A program made the position numbers and the translations under genes. Positions 35,517-42,717 of a stretch of 64,000 bases of DNA are shown one piece after another. Each line of letters begins with the position of its first letter. Positions within the stretch are counted from its first letter, which is position 1. Under the pieces are notes generated by a model. The model ran no database searches, was not told the DNA's origin, and saw only the letters and a program-made list of their open reading frames with translations. Source of the stretch: Phytohabitans aurantiacus (GTDB lineage Bacteria > Actinomycetota > Actinomycetes > Mycobacteriales > Micromonosporaceae); contig NZ_BSDI01000013.1 in the NCBI RefSeq assembly GCF_027923225.1, positions 32,226-96,225 of the forward strand, given 5' to 3'.

Positions 35517-36239
35517 TCAGGTTGATGAGGGAGAAACCGGGGTCTCCACACAGACGTCGGCCTTGCTGGAGTCGATGACGTTGGAGTAGCCGCCGCCGTC
35601 GGGCGGGATGAGTTCGCGGATCTCGGCGGAGCCGGCGCCGACGTACCACGACCGGCAGTCGCCCGACGGGAGCCGCACTTCCAGGCGCACGGTGGGCTGG
35701 CCGGCGTCGAGCCGCCCGGTCCCGGAGTCGAAGAGCCGCTGGATGCCGCCCGGGTCGATCTCGTACGACGCCCAGAAGACCCGGATCACCTCGCCGGGGC
35801 ACAGCTTGCGCTCGTCGCCGGCGTCGACCCGCGCGGCGAGCGTGATCGCGCCGTCGGTCATCGGCTCGGCGATGTCGACCTCGCCGTACTCCCGGCACGT
35901 CTTGCCGCCCTGGTTGCCGCCGTCCTTGCGCGGCGTCTGGTCGCCCGCGTCCGGGCGTACCTTGGTCGCGCCGGCCGACGGGCTCGGCGTGGCGCTCGGC
36001 GATGGTGAGGTCGCTGGGCTGGCCGAGTCTGTGATCTCCGGTTCCGCGCTGAGCGGCCCGGCGAGCGCGACCCCGGTCAGGGTCAGTACCGCGACCACGG
36101 CGACCGCCGCGCCGCTCTGCACAGCGCGCCGGCGGATCCACCGGCGGCGTACGTCGGTCACGCCGGGTGCCTGGAGGTCCGGCAGCGCGTCGGCGCGGAA
36201 GCCGTCGAAAGCGGAGCGCAGAGGGTCGTCGTCAGACAT
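35517..36239 (-). CDS. Sigma-factor-linked single-pass membrane protein, pair 2 (anti-sigma-like)
   Basis: A 240-aa protein. The cytoplasmic N-terminus (DDDPLRSAFDGFRADALPDLQAPG style, about 1-40) precedes a membrane helix (about 41-62), a Ser/Pro/Ala linker and an extracellular domain with four Cys (KTCREYG, KLCPGE, GDCRSW, DVCVE), probably two disulphides. ATG 36239 overlaps the sigma factor stop by 8 nt, exactly as in pair 1. No zinc-binding HxxxCxxC motif of classical ZAS anti-sigma proteins is visible, so the regulatory role is inferred from context. Confidence 0.82.
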   Translation of the reverse strand: MSDDDPLRSAFDGFRADALPDLQAPGVTDVRRRWIRRRAVQSGAAVAVVAVLTLTGVALAGPLSAEPEITDSASPATSPSPSATPSPSAGATKVRPDAGDQTPRKDGGNQGGKTCREYGEVDIAEPMTDGAITLAARVDAGDERKLCPGEVIRVFWASYEIDPGGIQRLFDSGTGRLDAGQPTVRLEVRLPSGDCRSWYVGAGSAEIRELIPPDGGGYSNVIDSSKADVCVETPVSPSST

Positions 36240-36735
36240 CCTCCGTCTCCCTTCCGGCCGGTTCCCGATCAGCCATTCTGATGGCGAGCGCCGCTCGCGC
36301 GCGATGTAACCATGATTTGACGGTGCCTTCGGCCACCCCGGCGATGTCGGCGATCTCATTAACCGGCAGGTCGGCCAGGTAATGCAACACCACGGCCTGG
36401 CGATGGCGTGGCGGCAACGTCGTCAGGGCCTCCATGAGCGCTATGCGATCTGGGGTCGGCCCGGCGACGGGCTCGACGCGCTGGTGGCGGGTGAGGTCCA
36501 GCAGCCGTCGGGCGCGCCGCCACCGGCTGGTGGCGAGGTTCCACGCTACCCGGCGCACCCAGGCGGCCGGGTCGTCGTAGCCGCTCAGCTTCGACCATCG
36601 GGGGAGTGCGCGGCTGAACGCCTCCTGCACGACGTCTTGCGCTTCGGTGAGGTCACCGGTGTACGCGTACAGCTGGAGGGTCAAGGGACGGAAGGTCGCG
36701 GCGTAGAAGTCCGCGAAATCCCCGTTCTCGGCCAC
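36232..36735 (-). CDS. SigE-family ECF RNA polymerase sigma factor, pair 2
   Basis: About 167 aa (GTG 36735; TTG 36741 would add two residues). Region 2 (FYAATFRPLTLQLYAYTGDLTEAQDVVQEAFSRAL) and region 4 (LPPRHRQAVVLHYLADLPVNEIADIAGVAEGTVKSW) are complete. It is strongly similar to the pair 1 factor (WVRRVAWNLATSRWRRAR vs WVRKVAWNLATSRWRRVR). It forms an operon with the membrane partner downstream. Promoters are not evident; self-activation is common for such factors. Confidence 0.92.
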   Translation of the reverse strand: MAENGDFADFYAATFRPLTLQLYAYTGDLTEAQDVVQEAFSRALPRWSKLSGYDDPAAWVRRVAWNLATSRWRRARRLLDLTRHQRVEPVAGPTPDRIALMEALTTLPPRHRQAVVLHYLADLPVNEIADIAGVAEGTVKSWLHRARAALAIRMADREPAGRETEDV

Positions 36736-36779
36736 GGCCAAGGGTAACCGCTTGCGTCACGCCCCGTGGGGAGTAATAG

Positions 36780-36792
36780 TTGACGGAGTCAA
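36780..36792. promoter_or_regulatory. Candidate operator/-35 palindrome of the MarR-GNAT gene
   Basis: TTGAC-GGA-GTCAA, a perfect 5-bp inverted repeat 20 nt before the ATG. It could be a MarR binding site for autoregulation; the TTGAC half may double as a -35-like element. Confidence 0.4.
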
Positions 36793-36812
36793 AGGAAAGG
36801 TTGAGTGGGGCA

Positions 36813-37724
36813 ATGAGCGATCGTGTTGCGGAGATCCGCGCTTTCAACCGCTTCTACACCCGGGTGATCGGCGTCCTTGGCGAGGGCATGCTGAGCACTC
36901 CGTACACGCTCACCGAGGCCAGGGTGCTCTTCGAGCTCGCGCACCGGGACTCCGTCGAGGTCGTCGACCTGCGCCGCGCGCTCGACCTGGACGCGGGCTA
37001 CCTCAGCCGCATCCTGGCCCGCTTCGAGTCGGACGGCATGATCACCCGGTCCCGATCGGCCGTCGACGCCCGCCGCCAGGTGATCGAGCTGACCGAGGCC
37101 GGCCGCGCCACCCAGGCCGAGCTGGACAAGCGCACCGACGTGCAGATCGGCGAGCTGGTGAGCGGCCTGGGCGAGGCCGACCAGCGCCGGCTGCTCGGCG
37201 CCATGGCCACCATCCAGGACCTGCTCGGCGAGCCGACCCGCCGCGACCTCGTCGTCCTGCGCCCACCGACCCCCGGCGACCTGGGCTGGATCGTGCAGCG
37301 GCACGGCGCGATCTACGCACGGGAGTTCGGGTGGGACGCCAGCTTCGAGGCGCTCGTCGCGCGGATCGTCGCCGACTACGCCGCCGACCACGACCCGCGC
37401 CGCGAGGCCGTCTGGATCGCCGAGGTCGACGGTGCTCCGGCCGGCTGCGTCATGTGCGTACGCCGCGACGACAAGACCGCCCAGCTCCGGCTGCTGCTGG
37501 TCGAGCCGAGCGCCCGAGGCATGGGCGTCGGCGGCCGGCTCGTCGAGGAGTGCCTACGCTTCGCCAAGCGCACCGGGTACGAGCGGATCATGCTGTGGAC
37601 GTACGACGCGACCAAGGACGCGCACCGCATCTACGAGCGCGCCGGGTTCACGCTCGACGAGCAGCGCGAGGCCACCGCCTTCGGCTTCAAGATGGTCGAC
37701 GAGATCTGGTCACGGGACCTGTAG
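36813..37724 (+). CDS. MarR regulator fused to a GNAT N-acetyltransferase
   Basis: A 303-aa two-domain protein. Residues 1-145 are a MarR winged helix (TLTEARVLFELAH, LDLDAGYLSRILARFESDGMI, DARRQVIELTEAG). Residues 155-303 are a GNAT domain with acetyl-CoA loop VEPSARGMGVGGRLV and the C-terminal GYERIMLWTYDATKDAHRIYERAGF. Such bifunctional proteins are known; the acetylated substrate is not. ATG 36813 is preferred because the palindrome at 36780 lies upstream. The last codon is followed 2 nt later by a small membrane ORF. Confidence 0.92.
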   Translation: MSDRVAEIRAFNRFYTRVIGVLGEGMLSTPYTLTEARVLFELAHRDSVEVVDLRRALDLDAGYLSRILARFESDGMITRSRSAVDARRQVIELTEAGRATQAELDKRTDVQIGELVSGLGEADQRRLLGAMATIQDLLGEPTRRDLVVLRPPTPGDLGWIVQRHGAIYAREFGWDASFEALVARIVADYAADHDPRREAVWIAEVDGAPAGCVMCVRRDDKTAQLRLLLVEPSARGMGVGGRLVEECLRFAKRTGYERIMLWTYDATKDAHRIYERAGFTLDEQREATAFGFKMVDEIWSRDL

Positions 37725-37726
37725 CC

Positions 37727-37915
37727 ATGGAACTCCTGATCCTGGCCCTGTTCCTGCTGGCCCTCGGCGCCGCGTCCGCGCTCGGCCTGACCGTCGACAG
37801 CCGCGACAGTGCCGACTGGGCGCCCAGCGAGGGCGGGTTCAGAGCACGTCGCCGGACAGCTGCGGGAACACCTTCGCGACCTTCCCGAGCAGGTAGTCGC
37901 CGTACGTACCGGTGA
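37727..37915 (+). CDS. Small single-helix membrane protein, hypothetical
   Basis: A 62-aa ORF beginning MELLILALFLLALGAASALG, a clear membrane helix, then TVDSRDSADWAPSEGGFR and an Arg-rich tail. It starts 2 nt after the acetyltransferase stop and overlaps the 3' end of the convergent dioxygenase gene by 77 nt. The hydrophobic N-terminus and the DSRDxxDW segment look like a real small protein; the tail inside the dioxygenase gene may not be conserved. Confidence 0.5.
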   Translation: MELLILALFLLALGAASALGLTVDSRDSADWAPSEGGFRARRRTAAGTPSRPSRAGSRRTYR

Positions 37916-38810
37916 AGGCGCGCGGGTCTGCGCCATCCCACCATGGCTCGCCGGCCGCGGTGGTCCGGGTTCGCGCCGGCAGCGCCGGCACCTCGGCGGT
38001 GAAGTCAGGATCGAAGAAGAAGGGGTACGACAGCCGGTCGCGCCCGCTCACGTTGCGCACCCGGTGCAGCGTCGAGCGGTACCAGCCGCCGGTCAGCTTC
38101 TCCAGCATGTCGCCGATGTTGCACACGAACGTACCGGGAATCGGCGGCGCGTCGATCCAGCCGTCCGGGGTACGCACCGAGAGGCCCCCGTTGTCGTCCT
38201 GGGCGAGCAGGGTGAGCAGCCCGTAGTCGGTGTGCTGCCCGACGCCCCAGTCGTCGCTGCCAGGCGGGGAGGGCGGGTAGTGGAAGATCCGGAAGAGCAC
38301 GGTCGGCTCGGCCGTGTAGCTCGCCTCGAAGTAGTCCGCCGGCAGGTCCAGGCTCCGGGCCACCGCACGCAGTACCGAGTGGCCGACCGAGGTGAGGGCG
38401 TCCAGGTACGCCAGCACCGCGGCGCGCAGCTCCGGCACCTGGCGGGGGAAGAGGTTGCGGCCGTGCAGCGGGAGCCCGGCGCGTACCCGGGGGTGGTCGT
38501 CGGGCAGCTCGGTGCCGAAGTACACGCCCTCCTTGAGGTCGGGTCGGCCCGACGTCAGCTCGCCGCCCACCGGGAAGTACCCGCGCCAGGCGCGACCGCC
38601 GCGGTCCATCGCGATCTCCATCTTGTCCGCTTCGGGCAGCGCGAAGAACGCCCGGCTGGCGGCGTCGAGGCTCCCCAACAGCCCCGGAGGCACCCCGTGC
38701 CCGGTCAGGTAGAAGAAGCCGGTGTCGCGGCAGGCCGCCTCGATCTGCCGGGCCGGGCGGTCACCGGGCGCCGAGAGGTCGATCACGGGCAGGGTGGGAG
38801 TGCTTGTCAT
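37839..38810 (-). CDS. Isopenicillin-N-synthase-like 2-oxoglutarate/Fe(II) dioxygenase
   Basis: A 323-aa oxygenase. The N-terminal DIOX_N segment (PVIDLSAPGDRP...GFFYLTGHGVP) is followed by the double-stranded beta-helix. Iron ligands are H193 and D195 (GQHTDYG) and H249 (STLHRVRN); the 2-oxoglutarate Arg is in RLSYPFFFDP. Such proteins hydroxylate or desaturate small molecules; the substrate is unknown. ATG 38810 is only 19 bp from the divergent kinase gene, so the promoters overlap. Confidence 0.92.
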   Translation of the reverse strand: MTSTPTLPVIDLSAPGDRPARQIEAACRDTGFFYLTGHGVPPGLLGSLDAASRAFFALPEADKMEIAMDRGGRAWRGYFPVGGELTSGRPDLKEGVYFGTELPDDHPRVRAGLPLHGRNLFPRQVPELRAAVLAYLDALTSVGHSVLRAVARSLDLPADYFEASYTAEPTVLFRIFHYPPSPPGSDDWGVGQHTDYGLLTLLAQDDNGGLSVRTPDGWIDAPPIPGTFVCNIGDMLEKLTGGWYRSTLHRVRNVSGRDRLSYPFFFDPDFTAEVPALPARTRTTAAGEPWWDGADPRAFTGTYGDYLLGKVAKVFPQLSGDVL

Positions 38811-38829
38811 AGCCCTATCCTTGACGCTT

Positions 38830-39720
38830 GTGACGTTCCTGGTAGTGGGCGAGAGCCTGGTCGATCTGATCAGTCGTGGCGGCAGTTGGAGCTTCGACGC
38901 GAAGCCGGGCGGGAGTCCGCTCAACGTGGCGGTCGGGCTCGTCGCCGACGGGCACGAGGTGCGGTTCGCGACCGAGATCGGCGGGGACCTGTTCGGTGGG
39001 CTGCTGCGGGAGCACCTCGACACGTACGGCGTCGCGCCTACGGACATCGCGGTCACCGAGGCGCCTACCAGCGTGGCGTTCGCCCGGATCGACGAGGTCG
39101 GCGGCGCGACGTACGACTTCCGTTTCGGTTGGGCGTACCAGGGCAAGCCGGCCCTCGACGGCGTCACCCTCCTGCACACCGGCTCGCTGGCGACGGCGGT
39201 GCCGCCGGGCGCGGACGCGGTGCTGGAGCTGATCCGGGCCGCCCGGAGTGCCGGCACGCTCGTCTCGTACGACCCCAACGTCCGGCCCAAGCTCGTCGGC
39301 GACCGGGCCGACGCGCTCGCCCGGGTCGAGGAGATCGTGCGCACCGCCGACATCGTCAAGGTCAGCGACGAGGACCTGCGCTGGCTGCTGCCCGGTGAGT
39401 CCGACGTCGAGGTGGCGCGGCGGTGGGCCGGGTACGGGCCGCGCCTCGTCGTGGTGACACGCGGCGGCAAGGGCGCCGTGGGCGTACACGATGGGCAGGT
39501 GGTCGAGTGCGCCGCGCCGAAGATCACCGTCGCCGACACGGTCGGCGCGGGTGACGCGTTCACCACCGGCCTGCTCTCGGCGCTGAGCCGCGCGGAGGGC
39601 TTCAGCCCCGAGGCGGTCGGCCACGCCATGCGGTACGCCGTGGCGACCGCCGCCGCCGTCTGCGCCCGCCCTGGCGCGCTTCCCCCGCCGCGCGCCGAGA
39701 TCGCAGCGCTCCTTGCGTGA
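38830..39720 (+). CDS. PfkB-family carbohydrate kinase (fructokinase-like)
   Basis: A 296-aa ribokinase-fold enzyme from GTG 38830. The N-terminal VVGESLVDL and GGSPLNVAVGLV bind sugar; the C-terminal signature DTVGAGDAFTTGLL has the catalytic base (about D242) and anion hole. It phosphorylates a sugar with ATP, most like fructose or a related ketose. Its TGA stop lies in family A repeat copy A3. Confidence 0.92.
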   Translation: MTFLVVGESLVDLISRGGSWSFDAKPGGSPLNVAVGLVADGHEVRFATEIGGDLFGGLLREHLDTYGVAPTDIAVTEAPTSVAFARIDEVGGATYDFRFGWAYQGKPALDGVTLLHTGSLATAVPPGADAVLELIRAARSAGTLVSYDPNVRPKLVGDRADALARVEEIVRTADIVKVSDEDLRWLLPGESDVEVARRWAGYGPRLVVVTRGGKGAVGVHDGQVVECAAPKITVADTVGAGDAFTTGLLSALSRAEGFSPEAVGHAMRYAVATAAAVCARPGALPPPRAEIAALLA

Positions 39721-39771
39721 TCAGGGCGTCCCTGACGTCGTTAGAACGACTTGAGGGACGCCCTGATCACG
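39716..39771. repeat. Family A palindromic repeat, copy A3
   Basis: Perfect 18-bp inverted repeat, arms 39716-39733 and 39754-39771 (CGTGATCAGGGCGTCCCT), with a 20-nt loop GACGTCGTTAGAACGACTTG that itself pairs. It overlaps the kinase stop codon and lies 39 nt before nuoC. Confidence 0.88.
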
Positions 39772-39810
39772 ACGCGGCTTCGGCGGGCCCGAGGGCCTAG
39801 ACTCCCCTGC

Positions 39811-40383
39811 ATGACGCCGGAGGAGGTCGGGGAGCGGCTCGCCGGGCTGGTAACGGACGGCGTGGCGACCGTATCGGGCGGTGGGGCGTACGCGCGCGGC
39901 ACCGTCGACGTACCACCGGACGCCTGGGCCGGCGCGCTGACCACCGCGCGCGACGACACCAGCCTCGCGTGCGACTTCTTCGACTGGCTGTCGGCGGTCG
40001 ACGAGCTGGAGTCCGGGTTCGGGATCGTCGCGCACCTGTGGTCGACGAGCTGGCGGCACGGCGTACTGGTCCGCACGGTCGTGCCGCGCGCCGAGCCCGC
40101 CGTCCGGTCGGTCGTGTCGATCTACCCGGGTGCCGCGTGGCACGAGCGGGAGACCCACGAGATGTTCGGCGTCGACTTCGTCGGTCACCCCGGCCTCGCG
40201 CCACTGCTGCTGCCACCCGAGTTCGAGGGGCACCCGCTGCGCAAGGAGTTCGTGCTCGCTTCCCGCGTCGCGAAGGCGTGGCCGGGCGCCAAAGAGCCAG
40301 GCGAGTCGGGGCACGGCGGCGGCAAACGGGCTCCCATGCGGCCGCCCGGCGTGCCCGCGCCCGGTGAATGGGGGCCTGCCTGA
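39811..40383 (+). CDS. nuoC: NADH-quinone oxidoreductase subunit C
   Basis: A 190-aa 30-kDa-type subunit. The signature WHERETHEMFGVDFVGHPGL and the following PLRKEFVL are intact. NuoC normally sits with NuoD and NuoB in the quinone-binding connecting module. The stop TGA overlaps the nuoH ATG (TGATG), so nuoH is directly coupled and there is no room for nuoD. The C-terminus is Gly/Pro-rich. Confidence 0.93.
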   Translation: MTPEEVGERLAGLVTDGVATVSGGGAYARGTVDVPPDAWAGALTTARDDTSLACDFFDWLSAVDELESGFGIVAHLWSTSWRHGVLVRTVVPRAEPAVRSVVSIYPGAAWHERETHEMFGVDFVGHPGLAPLLLPPEFEGHPLRKEFVLASRVAKAWPGAKEPGESGHGGGKRAPMRPPGVPAPGEWGPA

Positions 40384-41345
40384 TGCCCCTGTGGCTGGAG
40401 CTCACCATCCGGGTCGCCGGCGTGGTGGTCGCCTTCCTGACCCTGCCCCTGATCGTCGGCCAGGCCGAACACAAGGTGATGGCGCACATGCAGGGCCGCC
40501 TCGGCCCCATGTACGCGGGCGCGTTCCACGGCTGGGCCCAGCTCATCGCCGACGGCGTCAAGTTCGTGCAGAAGGAAGACGTGACCCCGCGCGCCGCCGA
40601 CCGGCCCGTGTTCCAGTTGGCGCCGCTCGTCGCGCTCGTGCCGTACCTGCTGGTGCTGCTGGTCATCCCGCTCGGCCCCGATGACCTGGTCGGGCAGGCG
40701 CTCGACATCGGACTGTTCTTCGCGCTCGCCGTCGTGGGCGTCGGCGTCGTGGCTGTACTGATGTCGGGCTGGGCCTCGGCCAACAAGTACAGCCTGCTAG
40801 GTGGGCTGCGGGCGGCGGCCCAGCTGCTCGGGTACGAGCTGCCGCTGGTGCTCGCCGCGGCCAGCGTCGCGATGGCGGCGGGCACGCTGTCGTTGCCGGG
40901 CATCGTCGAGGCGTGGGAGCCGTGGTGGCTGCTGTGGCAGGCGCCCGCCCTGGGGGTCTTCTTCATCGCCGGTGTCGCCGAGATTCGGCGGCCGCCCTTC
41001 GACATGCCGATCGCCGACTCCGAGCTGGTGTTCGGGTACATGACCGAGTACACGGGACTGCGGTTCGCGTTCTTCCTGCTCGCCGAGTACGTCGGCATCG
41101 TGGTGATCGCCGCGCTGACGACCGTGCTGTTCCTGGGCGGCTGGCAGGGGCCGTTCGGCGACGACTACCTCGGCTGGCTGTGGACGCTGATCAAAGTGTT
41201 CGCCGTGTCGTTCGTGATCATCTGGCTGCGCGTGACGTACCCGCGGCTGCGCGAGGATCAGCTCCAGCGGCTGTGCTGGCTGGTGCTCGTACCGGTCGCT
41301 CTGGCCCAGCTCGTCTTGACCGCCGCCGTCAAGATCGCGACGTAG
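40383..41345 (+). CDS. nuoH: NADH-quinone oxidoreductase subunit H
   Basis: A 320-aa eight-helix membrane subunit that forms the lower quinone tunnel. Conserved parts are QGRLGPMYAGAFHGWAQLI (from GRxGP), the acidic loop EIRRPPFDMPIADSELV and TEYTGLRFAFFLL. It starts at ATG 40383 within the nuoC stop. Confidence 0.96.
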   Translation: MPLWLELTIRVAGVVVAFLTLPLIVGQAEHKVMAHMQGRLGPMYAGAFHGWAQLIADGVKFVQKEDVTPRAADRPVFQLAPLVALVPYLLVLLVIPLGPDDLVGQALDIGLFFALAVVGVGVVAVLMSGWASANKYSLLGGLRAAAQLLGYELPLVLAAASVAMAAGTLSLPGIVEAWEPWWLLWQAPALGVFFIAGVAEIRRPPFDMPIADSELVFGYMTEYTGLRFAFFLLAEYVGIVVIAALTTVLFLGGWQGPFGDDYLGWLWTLIKVFAVSFVIIWLRVTYPRLREDQLQRLCWLVLVPVALAQLVLTAAVKIAT

Positions 41346-41396
41346 CTAGTAGCCGGGTGCTCGCGCCGCGGAGTCAGACGGGGCAGGATATGCGGC

Positions 41397-41906
41397 ATGG
41401 GCGTGCCTGGCGAGGGGTTGGCGAAGGGGCTGGCGGTCACCCTCAAGACGATGACCCGCCGTTCCCACACACGGCAGTACCCGGACGTCGAGCCTGACCT
41501 GCCCCCGCGCTCGCGGGGCGTGATCGCGCTGCTCGAAGAGAACTGCACGGTCTGCATGCTGTGCGCCCGCGAGTGCCCCGACTGGTGCATCTACATCGAC
41601 TCGCACAAGGAAGAGGTCGTGGTGCCCGGCGCGGCCCGGGCTCGGCAGCGCAACGTGCTCGACCGCTTCGACATCGACTTCTCGCTGTGCATGTACTGCG
41701 GCATCTGTATCGAGGCGTGCCCTTTCGACGCCCTGTACTGGACACCCGAGTTCGAGTACGCCGAGTACGACATCCGCGACCTGCTGCACGACAAGAGCCG
41801 CCTCGGCGAGTGGATGGCCACCGTGCCGCCGCCGCCACCGCACGACCCCAACGGCGAGCCCTCCAAGGAGGAGACGGCCGCCGTCAAGAAGGCGGCACCG
41901 AGGTGA
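41397..41906 (+). CDS. nuoI: NADH-quinone oxidoreductase subunit I (two 4Fe-4S ferredoxin)
   Basis: A 169-aa subunit with two 4Fe-4S motifs, CTVCMLCARECP and CMYCGICIEACP, that carry clusters N6a/N6b to N2. It follows nuoH by 51 nt and its TGA overlaps the nuoJ GTG (GTGA). The C-terminal tail is charged. Confidence 0.96.
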   Translation: MGVPGEGLAKGLAVTLKTMTRRSHTRQYPDVEPDLPPRSRGVIALLEENCTVCMLCARECPDWCIYIDSHKEEVVVPGAARARQRNVLDRFDIDFSLCMYCGICIEACPFDALYWTPEFEYAEYDIRDLLHDKSRLGEWMATVPPPPPHDPNGEPSKEETAAVKKAAPR

Positions 41907-42406
41907 CCGCCGCTGACGTGTTGCTGCTCGGGCTCGGTGCCGTGGCGGTGGGCTCCGGGCTGCTCGTGGTCACCACGAGACATCTGGTGCGCGCCGGCCT
42001 GTACCTGGTGGTGTGCCTGGGGGCGGTGGCCGGCCTGTACCTGGTGTTGACCGCCGAGCTGGTCGCCTGGGTCCAGGTGCTGATCTACGTCGGTGCCGTC
42101 GTGGTGCTGCTGCTCTTCGCGGTGATGTTGACCCGGGCGCCGATCGGGGCGTCCGACGACCTCGACCGGCCCGGCTGGCCGGCGCTCCTGGTCGGAGGCG
42201 GCGCGGGGCTGGGCCTGGCGGCGCTGCTGGTCGACGCGTTCCGGTGGACCAAGGTCGACCTGCCCGAGGCCGGCACCGCTGAGCGGCTCGGCACCGAGAT
42301 CTTCCGCTCCTGGGTGCTGCCGTTCGAGGTGCTGTCCGTGCTGCTCCTGGCGGCGCTGGTCGGGGCCATCGTCGTGTCCCGCCCCGACATAGGGACACGA
42401 GAATGA
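41903..42406 (+). CDS. nuoJ: NADH-quinone oxidoreductase subunit J
   Basis: A 167-aa membrane subunit. The third-helix motif LVAWVQVLIYVGAVVVLLLFAVML, which holds the conserved Tyr/Gly pi-bulge, is clear. GTG 41903 starts inside the nuoI stop. The stop overlaps nuoK by ATGA. Confidence 0.93.
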   Translation: MTAADVLLLGLGAVAVGSGLLVVTTRHLVRAGLYLVVCLGAVAGLYLVLTAELVAWVQVLIYVGAVVVLLLFAVMLTRAPIGASDDLDRPGWPALLVGGGAGLGLAALLVDAFRWTKVDLPEAGTAERLGTEIFRSWVLPFEVLSVLLLAALVGAIVVSRPDIGTRE

Positions 42407-42717
42407 GGCCCGTCATCCCGTACGTCACCGCCGCGCTGCTGTTCGGCCTCGGCGTGTACGGCGTGCTCCGCCGCCGAAACGCGGTGCTCGTGCTGATGTC
42501 GGTCGAGCTGATGCTCAACGCCGTCAACCTCATCCTGATCACCGCCGACACCACGGTCCGGGCCGCGCTGCCGCAGACCGGGCAGGTGTTCGCGCTCTTC
42601 GTGATCGTGATCGCGGCCGCCGAGGTGGGAGTGGGGCTGGCGATCGTCCTCCAGCTCTACCGCCTCCGGGCGACCGTCGCGGTCGACGACGTACCCCTAG
42701 AAAAGGTCGACGCATGA
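42403..42717 (+). CDS. nuoK: NADH-quinone oxidoreductase subunit K
   Basis: A 104-aa three-helix subunit. The acidic residue in VELMLNAVNLILI and the second acidic residue in AAAEVGVGLAIV, both part of the proton path, are present. Overlaps by 4 nt (ATGA) on both sides. Confidence 0.95.
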   Translation: MRPVIPYVTAALLFGLGVYGVLRRRNAVLVLMSVELMLNAVNLILITADTTVRAALPQTGQVFALFVIVIAAAEVGVGLAIVLQLYRLRATVAVDDVPLEKVDA

